DNA from: DASPUH01 sp964518505
GTDB lineage: Bacteria > Chloroflexota > Limnocylindria > Limnocylindrales > CSP1-4
Assembly (NCBI GenBank): GCA_964518505.1
Contig: CAZFGT010000052.1
Coordinates: 1-14,758, forward strand
Reading direction: 5' to 3'
DNA: 14,758 nucleotides
How positions within the stretch are numbered: the stretch's first letter is position 1; each line of letters opens with the position of its first letter. This document shows positions 1-5,955 of the stretch, piece after piece. The translations under genes were made by a program, and so were the position numbers. Under the pieces are notes generated by a model, which saw nothing but the letters and a program-made list of their open reading frames with translations, made no database searches and was not told the DNA's origin.

Positions 1-699
1 GTGCACGACCTCGGGATGGAACTGGATGCCGTACAGCCGCCGGTCGGGATCGGCTAGGCCGGCGAACGGCGAAGCGGGCGTCAGGGCGGTCGGATGGAAG
101 CCGATGGGCGGCCGCGCGATGAGATCGCCGTGGCTCATCCAGACGGGCTGCTCACGGGCGACGTCCTTGAACAGCCCGTCCGCCTCGGTGATCGTGACGG
201 TCGCCGGACCGTACTCGCGGTGGGCCGCCGGCAGCACCTCGCCGCCGAGCTCGTGGGCCATCAGCTGCACGCCGTAGCAGATGCCGAGGATGGGGATGCC
301 CGCGCTCCACAGCCGCGGATCGACGCGCGGCGCGTCGGGGTCATAGACGCTGGCCGGCCCGCCCGAGAGGATGATGCCGCGGGGATGGCGTCCCAGGATC
401 TCGTCGAGCGGCGTGTCGTGCGGCAGGAGCTCGGAGTAGACCTCCATCTCGCGCACGCGCCGGGCGATGAGCTGGGCCGTCTGGCCCCCGAAGTCCAGGA
501 CCACGACCGAGTCGGGCTCGCGACTCGCCGCGGCAGGCGGTTGGTCCGACGCCTCGCGCTGCGGGGCGGGGGCGCGGAGCGCCGTCTCGAGGTACGCCTC
601 CACCTCCGCGTCGTCGGGCGCCAGCACGCGGTGGCCGGCGTTGGCCGGCTCGCCGTGGACCGTCTTGCCGCGACGTCGGGTCGCCTCCACCTCCGCCAA
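1..699 (-). CDS. guaA: GMP synthase (glutamine-hydrolysing), N-terminal amidotransferase part, runs off left edge
   Basis: GuaA converts XMP to GMP using ATP and ammonia from glutamine. The 233 residues visible here are the class I glutamine amidotransferase domain; the ATP-pyrophosphatase and dimerisation domains lie beyond the window. Read on the minus strand, the protein shows VVVLDFGGQTAQLIARRVRE, then GIILSGGPASVYD, the nucleophile loop GICYGVQL (Cys codon at 277-279), VWMSHGD and finally YGIQFHPEVVH, which carries the catalytic His and Glu. The chosen start is TTG at 699, because GGAGGG sits 4 bases upstream and a stop (702-700) lies immediately before it. This leaves about 65 residues before VVVLDFGGQ, where the family usually has about 5-10. 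The extension is Ala/Pro/Glu-rich and a later GTG (603 or 504) is possible. The domain identity is very secure; the exact start is not. Confidence 0.93.
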   Translation of the reverse strand, partial: MAEVEATRRRGKTVHGEPANAGHRVLAPDDAEVEAYLETALRAPAPQREASDQPPAAASREPDSVVVLDFGGQTAQLIARRVREMEVYSELLPHDTPLDEILGRHPRGIILSGGPASVYDPDAPRVDPRLWSAGIPILGICYGVQLMAHELGGEVLPAAHREYGPATVTITEADGLFKDVAREQPVWMSHGDLIARPPIGFHPTALTPASPFAGLADPDRRLYGIQFHPEVVH

Positions 700-734
700 T
701 CAGCCCTCCGCTCGCGTCCTCCAGCGCCGCGTCC

Positions 735-740
735 AGTCTA
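735..740 (-). promoter_or_regulatory. Possible -10 element of guaA
   Basis: The minus strand reads TAGACT here, matching the TANNNT pattern used elsewhere in the window. It would start transcription near 728 and give a leader of about 29 nt that includes the GGAGGG ribosome site of guaA. No good -35 hexamer is visible, so support is positional only. Confidence 0.3.
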
Positions 741-820
741 CCCGCCGGGGCCCCACCCGACGAGCCGCCGCGTGCAGCCAGGCACGTACCGTCGCGCTCG
801 CCTCGCGAACAGGAATCCAC

Positions 821-838
821 GATGGCTGAACAGCCATC
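821..838. repeat. 18-bp perfect inverted repeat, candidate operator
   Basis: Arms GATGGCTG and CAGCCATC are exact reverse complements separated by AA, giving an 18-bp dyad. This size and tight centre are typical of dimeric helix-turn-helix operators. It lies upstream of the HTH gene and in the region shared with guaA. Operator function and autoregulation are inference. Its RNA could also form a hairpin. It overlaps an in-frame ATG at 822, which is one reason to prefer the later start at 969. Confidence 0.6.
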
Positions 839-968
839 CATCACTTGTCAGTCGCGCCCCGTCCACTGCCGCCTCGCCCGACGGCGAAGGCCAGGCCCGA
901 ACAGCGTGAGCCTCAGCCAAGTCACGACGCAGTCCCCGCGAAGCAGGACCTTGTTCACTCATGGTGAG

Positions 969-1865
969 ATGTCGCCACCGCGCCCGATCGAGCCGCCCAC
1001 GGATCGTGCGCGGCTGGAGGGCCAACGCCTGGCTTCAGAGCTGGGTACCTCGATCCGCCATGAGCGCGTCCGCAGAGGGTGGACGATGAGGCAGCTGGCG
1101 GCCGCGAGTCGACTCTCGGCCGCAGAGGTCGCACGGCTCGAGAGCGGCTCCGCGGGGTCATTGGAGGCTTACGCTCGGCTGGCGGTGGCCCTCGGCCTCC
1201 GCCCCGAGATCGTCATGGCCGCGCACCAGAGGCGTCGGTCGACGACCGTCCGGGCCGCGGATCCGGTCCATTCGGCGATGGGGGAGCTGGAAGCGGCTCG
1301 CCTTCGCGGCCGTGGGCTCCACGTAGCGGTCGACGAGCCGTATCAGCACTTCCAGTTCGCCGGGCAGGCGGACGTCGTGGCCTGGGACACCGAACGGCTG
1401 GCACTTCGTCACCTCGAGAACCGAACGCGCTTCCCGGATCTTCAAGCAGCGGCTGGAGCGTTCAACGCCAAACGCGCGTATCTCGGGCAGGCCCTGGCCG
1501 AGCGTCTGGGGATCCGAGGCTGGCGTCACGAGACCCACGTCATCGTCGCCCTGTGGTCGGCCGAGGTATTGCACGTCGTGCGTCTTCGCCGCGCTTCCTT
1601 CGAGGCCCTTTGCCCCGACTCAGCCGACGCGTTCGACGCCTGGTGGGGCCGCTCCGGAAACTCCGCGGACAGTCACGCACAGTCCGGCGCCGATGGGATG
1701 CGGCCGGGACGAGTCGAGCGCCTGTCCACGTTCGTCCTGCTCGACCCGGCCGCACCTCCACGGGCACGAACATGGGTGGACCTGGTGGCGACCAGCGTGG
1801 TGCGGCCGCGCCATCACGGCTACGCAGCGGCGGCGAACGCCTTGCGAGCGATCGGTCGCGCCTGA
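969..1865 (+). CDS. XRE-type helix-turn-helix protein with conserved-looking C-terminal domain of unknown function
   Basis: The 298-residue protein has a Cro/C1-type helix-turn-helix at about residues 24-80 (IRHERVRRGWTMRQLAAASRLS, then AAEVARLESG). A C-terminal domain of about 200 residues carries the blocks EPYQHFQFAGQADVVAWD, HLENRTRFPDLQ, GAFNAKRAYL, VIVALWSAEVLHVVRLR and STFVLLDP. I recall similar HTH proteins in actinobacteria and Chloroflexota but know no assigned function. The D135/D140...E150-N-R152 arrangement faintly resembles a PD-(D/E)XK nuclease core; this is speculative. Starts at 822, 951 (TTG) and 969 are in frame. 969 is preferred because the added N-terminus has no domain character, although no clear Shine-Dalgarno precedes it. 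It is divergent from guaA, convergent with guaB, and may bind the dyad at 821-838. Confidence 0.85.
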   Translation: MSPPRPIEPPTDRARLEGQRLASELGTSIRHERVRRGWTMRQLAAASRLSAAEVARLESGSAGSLEAYARLAVALGLRPEIVMAAHQRRRSTTVRAADPVHSAMGELEAARLRGRGLHVAVDEPYQHFQFAGQADVVAWDTERLALRHLENRTRFPDLQAAAGAFNAKRAYLGQALAERLGIRGWRHETHVIVALWSAEVLHVVRLRRASFEALCPDSADAFDAWWGRSGNSADSHAQSGADGMRPGRVERLSTFVLLDPAAPPRARTWVDLVATSVVRPRHHGYAAAANALRAIGRA

Positions 1866-2146
1866 CCCGGCTGACCGCACGCGATATCGCACGATCAGTG
1901 AACACGGTGCTGTCCACGCGGCTCCTGCCGAGGTCCACGACCCCCACGAGGTCGATCCTCGGGCAACAGGAGTCGAGTCGGAGTGCCCGACACCCGCGGC
2001 GGCGATGTGAGCGTGGCCACGGTGGGCGCCGCATGGCCGGCCGAACCCGGCATCACGGCCGCGCGCTCGCCGGCGTTCAGTCATCGTTGAAAGGTGCGCC
2101 GCAGAGGACGCCGGGACGGAGGTGACGCGCGGGCGCTAACGCTCGC
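1866..2146. other. Intergenic region between convergent HTH gene and guaB
   Basis: This 281-base stretch separates two genes that converge. It contains a 10-bp palindrome GCGATATCGC at 1881-1890 just after the HTH stop, and an imperfect hairpin at 2129-2146. Open frames crossing it on both strands overlap the HTH gene extensively and show Arg/Pro/Gly-rich translations typical of GC-rich shadow frames. I find no credible gene or structured RNA. It may be a remnant of the event that placed the HTH gene between guaA and guaB. Confidence 0.5.
2129..2146. terminator. Imperfect hairpin next to the guaB stop
   Basis: GCGGGCG (2129-2135), loop CTAA, CGCTCGC (2140-2146) pair over 7 positions, with one G-U on the plus strand and an A-C mismatch on the minus strand. 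It directly abuts the guaB stop codon and lies between convergent genes. There is no U-rich tail, so intrinsic termination is doubtful. Confidence 0.25.
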
Positions 2147-3346
2147 TCAGCGGCCTCGCTGCCAGGATTTGCCCTCGACGGCGACGGCCGGCGCGTAGAC
2201 CATCTCGACCTGCTGCATCTCGCGGATGGTGCGCGCCCCGAGCGCGGCCATCGACTGGCGGAGGGCACCGACCAGGTTCTCCGTCCCGTCGGTGACCTGG
2301 GCCGGGCCCAGCAGGATGCGTTCCAGCGAGCCGACCGTGCCGACCGTGATGCGCGTGCCCCGGGGCAGCGTCGGTGAGGGCGCGGCCATGCCCCAGTTCA
2401 TGCCGCGGCCGGGCGCTTCGTCGGCGCGGGCGAGGGGCGAGCCCAGCATCAGCAGGTCGGCCCCGGCGGCGATGGCCTTGGCCAGCTCGCCGCCGCGGCG
2501 CATGCCGCCGTCGGCGACCACCGGGACGTAGCGGCCCGTCTCGTCGAAGTAGGTGTCACGGGCGGCGGCCACGTCGCTCACGGCGGTGACCTGCGGCACG
2601 CCGATGCCCAGCACGTCGCGCGTCGTGCAGGCGGCGCCGGGACCCACGCCCACGAAGATCGCGGCGATGCCCTGGTGCATCAGCTGGTACGCGGCGTCGA
2701 AGCTGGTGGTGTTGCCCACCGCGACCGGGATGGGCATGAAGCGCGTGAAGTCGGCCAGCTCGAGGGGGTCGTAGCCGCGCGCGAGGTGGCGGGCGCTGGA
2801 GACCTGCGACTGGACCAGGAACAGGTCGGCCCCGTGCTCGGCACAGAAGGGGCCGAAGCGCCGCGCCGCGGCCGGCGTGGCGGCCACCGCGACGGCCGCG
2901 CCGGCGGCCCGGAACTCGGCCAGGCGCTGGGCGACCAGTTCGTCACGCACCGGCTGGCGGTATGCCTCGGCCAGGACGTCATGGACCTCGCCGGGGGGAG
3001 CGGACGCGATGCGCTCCAGGATCGCGGCGGGCTCGTCGTAGCGCACTTGCACGCCTTCGAGGTTCAGGACGGCCAGACCGCCGAGGCGCGAGAGCTCGGC
3101 CGCCATCCGCGCGTCGACGACCGCGTCCATGGCCGCGGCGAGGATGGGGATGCGCAGCTGCAGGCCGGCCAGCTCGACGCTCGTGTCGACATCGGCCGGC
3201 TCGACGGTGTCGGTCCCCGGGGCCAGCGAGACGTCGTCGAAGCCGTAGGTCGGCCGCATCGTGTCGACCTTGGACGGCCGGCGGGCCACGGGGGTCGGGG
3301 GCGCGTCGGGCCGTTCAGCGGGGGCAGTGGGCGCCTCGCGCGGCAC
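2147..3346 (-). CDS. GuaB3-type IMP dehydrogenase family protein (no CBS domains)
   Basis: IMP dehydrogenase oxidises IMP to XMP with NAD+, the step before GuaA. The sequence is one TIM-barrel domain with TYGFDDVSLAPG near the start, AAMDAVVD, GGLAVLNLEGV, the nucleophile loop GVGPGAACTTRD (Cys about residue 240), VVADGGMRRGGE and the NWGMA segment. The two CBS domains of classical GuaB are absent and the protein is about 399 residues, as in the GuaB3 subfamily. The start is set at GTG 3346 because GGAGGAG lies 9 bases upstream. An ATG at 3259 (MRPTYGFDD), preceded by weak AAGG, would give 370 residues. The first 29 residues are Pro/Ala-rich and probably unstructured. GMP-reductase-like chemistry cannot be excluded from sequence alone, but guaA nearby favours guanine synthesis. 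Confidence 0.92.
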   Translation of the reverse strand: MPREAPTAPAERPDAPPTPVARRPSKVDTMRPTYGFDDVSLAPGTDTVEPADVDTSVELAGLQLRIPILAAAMDAVVDARMAAELSRLGGLAVLNLEGVQVRYDEPAAILERIASAPPGEVHDVLAEAYRQPVRDELVAQRLAEFRAAGAAVAVAATPAAARRFGPFCAEHGADLFLVQSQVSSARHLARGYDPLELADFTRFMPIPVAVGNTTSFDAAYQLMHQGIAAIFVGVGPGAACTTRDVLGIGVPQVTAVSDVAAARDTYFDETGRYVPVVADGGMRRGGELAKAIAAGADLLMLGSPLARADEAPGRGMNWGMAAPSPTLPRGTRITVGTVGSLERILLGPAQVTDGTENLVGALRQSMAALGARTIREMQQVEMVYAPAVAVEGKSWQRGR

Positions 3347-3398
3347 GATCGACGGCTCCTCCGGATGGGCCGCCACGCGGTGCGGGCGGCGGTTCGGG

Positions 3399-3404
3399 CA
3401 GTAT
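3399..3404 (+). promoter_or_regulatory. Likely -10 element of the dehydratase gene, leaderless
   Basis: CAGTAT (NANNNT) ends exactly 6 nt before the GTG at 3411, the same spacing as at three other GTG starts in this window. TATACC at 3402-3407 is an alternative reading but would leave only 3 nt. No ribosome site precedes the GTG, in line with a leaderless transcript. Confidence 0.4.
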
Positions 3405-3405
3405 A
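3400..3405 (-). promoter_or_regulatory. -10 element of guaB
   Basis: The minus strand reads TATACT, a 5/6 match to TATAAT. Transcription would begin near 3393 and produce a leader of about 47 nt containing the GGAGGAG site of the GTG start at 3346. A convincing -35 is not seen. The element overlaps the promoter of the divergent dehydratase gene. Confidence 0.5.
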
Positions 3406-3410
3406 CCGGC

Positions 3411-4451
3411 GTGACCCTCGCAGCCGATGCCGGCTCGCCACCGCCGCTCGTGGGGCTGGCCGACATCATGGCCGCCGCGGACCGCCTGGACGGCATCACG
3501 GTCCGCACCCCGCTCCTGCCGTACGGCGACCGGGCGTGGCTGAAGCCGGAGACGCTCCAGCCGATCGGGGCCTTCAAGCTACGCGGCGCCTACAACGCCA
3601 TCGCGACGCTGCCCGCCGCGGCCCGGGCGGCGGGCGTGGTGACCCATTCCTCGGGCAACCACGGGCAGGGCGTCGCCCGGGCGGCGCGCCTGCTGGGCGT
3701 CCACGCGGTCGTGGTGATGCCCTCCGACGCGCCGCAGCTCAAGGTGGACCGGGTCCGCGCCGACGGCGCCGAGATCGTGCTCGTGGGCCCCTCGTCAGAT
3801 GAGCGAGCGGCCCGCGCCGTGGAGCTGTCGCGGGAGCGCGGGCTGACGCTGGTGAACCCCTTCGACGACGACGCCGTGATCGCCGGCCAGGGCACCGTCG
3901 GCCTGGAGATCGTCGAGCAGATCGCCGACCTCGACGAACCGCGGGCCGGCCACGTGCCTGCCGAGCCGCCTCCCCTGACGGTGCTGGTGCCGATCGGCGG
4001 CGGGGGGCTGGCCTCCGGCGTGGCGACGGCCGTCCGCTCGATCCGGCCGGAAGCCCAGGTGTGGGGCGTCGAGCCCGAGCTGGCCGCCGACGCCCGCGAT
4101 TCGCTGCGCGAGGACCGACTGGTGCGCTGGGAACCGAGCCAGGTCGGCCGGACCATCGCCGACGGCATGCGCCCGGCCTCCATCGGGGTGCGCAACCTGG
4201 CCCACCTGCGGGCGTACCTGACCGGGGTCCTGGTGGTGAGCGAGGATGAGATCCGCCGGGCCATGGTGCGCGCGGCGGACGAGGCCCGGCTGGTCGTGGA
4301 GCCGTCCGGCGCCACGACCCTGGCGGCGTGGTGCTTCCATGCCGCGGAGCTGCCGCCGACCGGCCGGGTCGTGGTGATCCTGTCGGGCGGGAACGTCGAT
4401 GCGGGCCGCTACGCCCAGCTCATCGCGGAGGGTCGCGCCGCCGGCGGCTGA
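3411..4451 (+). CDS. Threonine/serine dehydratase-like PLP-dependent enzyme
   Basis: This is a fold-type II PLP enzyme of the threonine dehydratase/serine racemase group, which deaminates threonine or serine to the 2-oxo acid and ammonia. In 346 residues it has the Schiff-base lysine in PIGAFKLRGAYN (Lys56), the substrate loop SSGNHGQG (80-87), the phosphate-binding glycine loop PIGGGGLASG (from 194), and SGGN (325-328) near the end. It lacks the C-terminal ACT regulatory domains of biosynthetic IlvA, so it is closer in size to catabolic TdcB or serine racemase. The start GTG 3411 is chosen from the promoter spacing and because the upstream residues are not family-like. It is divergent from guaB and convergent with the cyclic-di-AMP receptor gene. 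Exact substrate is unresolved. Confidence 0.9.
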   Translation: MTLAADAGSPPPLVGLADIMAAADRLDGITVRTPLLPYGDRAWLKPETLQPIGAFKLRGAYNAIATLPAAARAAGVVTHSSGNHGQGVARAARLLGVHAVVVMPSDAPQLKVDRVRADGAEIVLVGPSSDERAARAVELSRERGLTLVNPFDDDAVIAGQGTVGLEIVEQIADLDEPRAGHVPAEPPPLTVLVPIGGGGLASGVATAVRSIRPEAQVWGVEPELAADARDSLREDRLVRWEPSQVGRTIADGMRPASIGVRNLAHLRAYLTGVLVVSEDEIRRAMVRAADEARLVVEPSGATTLAAWCFHAAELPPTGRVVVILSGGNVDAGRYAQLIAEGRAAGG

Positions 4452-4459
4452 CCGCCGGC
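4440..4459. terminator. 8-bp perfect hairpin enclosing the dehydratase stop codon
   Basis: GCCGGCGG (4440-4447) and CCGCCGGC (4452-4459) pair perfectly around the loop CTGA, which contains the TGA stop. It lies between convergent genes only 15 bases apart. No T-tract follows on either strand, so it may block or protect convergent transcripts rather than act as a classical intrinsic terminator. Confidence 0.4.
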
Positions 4460-4466
4460 CGGGGCC

Positions 4467-4796
4467 TCAGATCCGCTCGAAGCGGTCCACCGGCAGGACG
4501 AAGACGGTGGCCCCGCCGACCTGCACCTCGACCGGGTACGGCAGGTAGAACTCGCCCGGCTCCATGATCGGCGGCATGGGGTTGACGACCTCGGTGCGCG
4601 AGGTGCAGTTGTCCTTGACGATCTGGAGGGCCGCTTCGACCTGGTCGTCCTCCACGCCCAGCATGACCGTGGCGTTGGAGCGGCGCAGGAACCCGCCCGA
4701 CGAGGCCAGCTTGGTGGCCCGGAACTCCTTGCGCAGGAGCGCCTCCACGAGCACGTCGGCATCGTCCCCGTGGACGATGGCCATGACCAGCTTCAC
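4467..4796 (-). CDS. darA: Cyclic-di-AMP receptor, DarA/PstA type (P-II-like)
   Basis: The 109-residue protein matches the P-II-like cyclic-di-AMP receptor family at full length. It has KLVMAIVHGDD at the start, FRATKLASSGGFLRRSNATVMLGVEDD (with the family's TKLAS-GGFL nucleotide-binding segment), CTSRTEVV, YPVEVQVGGATVFVLPVDRFE at the end. In Firmicutes such proteins form trimers that bind cyclic-di-AMP; the downstream partner is unknown. The start is GTG 4796, six bases after a TATACT element, with no leader or ribosome site. It is divergent from a diguanylate cyclase gene and convergent with the dehydratase gene. No diadenylate cyclase is in the window, so the ligand source must lie elsewhere. 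Confidence 0.93.
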   Translation of the reverse strand: MKLVMAIVHGDDADVLVEALLRKEFRATKLASSGGFLRRSNATVMLGVEDDQVEAALQIVKDNCTSRTEVVNPMPPIMEPGEFYLPYPVEVQVGGATVFVLPVDRFERI

Positions 4797-4802
4797 CGCC
4801 CG

Positions 4803-4830
4803 AGTATAGGCCGCACGGTGTGGCGGTCGA
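4803..4830 (-). promoter_or_regulatory. Promoter of the cyclic-di-AMP receptor gene, leaderless
   Basis: On the minus strand TCGACC (4830-4825, 4/6 match to TTGACA), a 16-nt spacer and TATACT (4808-4803, 5/6 match to TATAAT) form the best sigma-70-like promoter in the window. The -10 ends 6 nt before the GTG start, implying an mRNA that begins at or next to the start codon. The -35 lies in an 8-bp palindrome GGTCGACC (4825-4832). Confidence 0.6.
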
Positions 4831-4855
4831 CCCCGAGGGCGGTCCCGCGGCGCGG

Positions 4856-4861
4856 TACTAT
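4856..4861 (+). promoter_or_regulatory. -10 element of the GGDEF gene, leaderless
   Basis: TACTAT (TANNNT) ends 6 nt before GTG 4868, matching the arrangement of the divergent receptor gene. No -35 match and no ribosome site are visible. It supports the GTG at 4868 over an in-frame ATG at 4820, which lies upstream of the element. Confidence 0.5.
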
Positions 4862-4867
4862 CCGGAC

Positions 4868-5917
4868 GTGCCCGCAGCCCCCCATGACCTGCTCACCGTG
4901 CTGGCCGAGTGCGGCCGCCTCGTGGCGCGTGGTGGCGACCTTGGCACGCGACTGGACGGGCTGGCCCAGCAGGCGGCGCGGGCCTCCGGCGCGGCGACCA
5001 GCGTGATCTACCTCCTCGATGGCGACGCGGCGCAGCTCCTGCCCGGCGGCACGTGGGGCCTCGGCGCGGGCGCCATCTCCACGCTGGAGCCCCTTGCCGT
5101 CGGCGCCGGTGGCGAGGAGGACGCGGTCGGACAGGCCGTGCGCGCGCGACATGCGGCAGTCGTCCCGGTCACGGCGGCCATGACGACCGACCTGCCGACG
5201 ACGGGCGAGACGGTCGCGGCCCTGGCCCACGTGCCCCTCGTGACCGAGGCAGCCGACGGGACCCAGCAGGTGGAGGGCCTCCTGACGGCCGGCTTCGCGA
5301 CCGACCCTGGTGACGCCAAAGAGCCCCTCGCCGCCCTGAGCGCCGTCGGCGACCTGGCCGCGGCGGTGATCCGCCAGGCGCGACTCGAACAGGCCCTCGT
5401 GGAGCGCTCCGACTGGTTCGAGCGCCTGGCCAGCACCGACGCCCTCACCGGGCTCGCCAACCGCCGGACGTTCGAACGCATGCTTGAGCTCGAGCTGGTG
5501 CGGGCAGGCCGCCAGGGCACGCCGGTCAGCCTGGCCATCTTCGACATCGACGGCCTGGCGAGCATCGATCGGGAGCGCGGCGCGGACGTGGCCGACGACG
5601 TCCTGCGCCAGGTCGCGTCGGCCCTCGCCGAGTCGGTGCGCCTGGTGGACACGATCGCGCGGCTGGGCGGCGACGAGTTCGCCGTGCTGGCCCCCGGCAC
5701 GGCCGGCGTGACGGTCGCGCGCCGCGTCCTCACCGGTGCGGCACGGGCCCTCACCGATCACGTCCCGCCGGTCAGCCTGAGCGTCGGCGTGGCCCGCTTC
5801 CCCGACGATGGCGCCACCGGCACGGAGCTCCTGGGTGCCGCGACCGACGCCCTGACAGCGGCCAAGGCCGAGGGTCGCGGCTCGATCGTGGAGGCCGCCA
5901 CCACCAGCAGCCCGTAG
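4868..5917 (+). CDS. GAF-GGDEF diguanylate cyclase
   Basis: The 349-residue protein has an N-terminal GAF-like sensor region (about residues 10-170), a short linker helix (AVIRQARLEQALVERSDWFE) and a C-terminal GGDEF domain (about 185-345). The GGDEF domain begins with STDALTGLANRRTFE, has an intact GGDEF active loop at 267-271, and carries the product-inhibition I-site RLVD (258-261) exactly five residues before it. Active cyclases make cyclic-di-GMP from two GTP. The segment DIDGLASIDRERG departs from the usual DIDHFK-INDxxG: the Lys and Asn positions are Ala and Asp, so activity or nucleotide preference may be altered. No membrane segment is seen, so it is probably cytosolic. The start is GTG 4868, set by the promoter. 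Confidence 0.9.
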   Translation: MPAAPHDLLTVLAECGRLVARGGDLGTRLDGLAQQAARASGAATSVIYLLDGDAAQLLPGGTWGLGAGAISTLEPLAVGAGGEEDAVGQAVRARHAAVVPVTAAMTTDLPTTGETVAALAHVPLVTEAADGTQQVEGLLTAGFATDPGDAKEPLAALSAVGDLAAAVIRQARLEQALVERSDWFERLASTDALTGLANRRTFERMLELELVRAGRQGTPVSLAIFDIDGLASIDRERGADVADDVLRQVASALAESVRLVDTIARLGGDEFAVLAPGTAGVTVARRVLTGAARALTDHVPPVSLSVGVARFPDDGATGTELLGAATDALTAAKAEGRGSIVEAATTSSP

Positions 5918-5925
5918 CACGGGCC

Positions 5926-5938
5926 GGGGCGCTGCCCC
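5926..5938. terminator. Short GC hairpin between convergent genes
   Basis: GGGGC (5926-5930), loop GCT, GCCCC (5934-5938) pair perfectly over 5 bp between the GGDEF stop (5917) and the anti-sigma stop (5956). There is no T-run, so its role as a terminator is only suggested by position. Confidence 0.25.
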
Positions 5939-5955
5939 CGCCGGGCGACCGCGGA

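Larger units (their letters stand above)
700..968. other. Intergenic region between guaA and the HTH gene
   Basis: These 269 bases separate divergently transcribed guaA and the HTH gene. This is much longer than most gaps in the window (10-70 bases). Besides the possible guaA -10 element and the 821-838 dyad, I see no RNA gene or convincing small protein. The reading frame of the HTH gene is open back to an ATG at 822, but the 49 residues it would add are Arg/Ser/Pro-rich with no domain character. Confidence 0.5.

Noticed and set aside
822..968. N-terminal extension of the HTH protein from ATG 822 (AGGA at 810-813 region)
   Set aside because: A plausible ribosome site exists, but the extra 49 residues lack domain character and the ATG lies inside the 18-bp dyad. 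I prefer ATG 969 but do not consider the matter closed.
1881..1890. 10-bp palindrome GCGATATCGC after the HTH stop
   Set aside because: Short palindromes of this size occur by chance in windows of this length; there is no second copy or supporting context.
1540..2084. Minus-strand open frames over the 3' end of the HTH gene and the following gap
   Set aside because: Arg-rich translations, extensive overlap with a better-supported gene and no ribosome site; treated as shadow frames.
2675..3802. 375-residue plus-strand open frame across guaB and the dehydratase
   Set aside because: It overlaps two confirmed genes in other frames and changes from one shadow composition to another at the guaB/dehydratase boundary.
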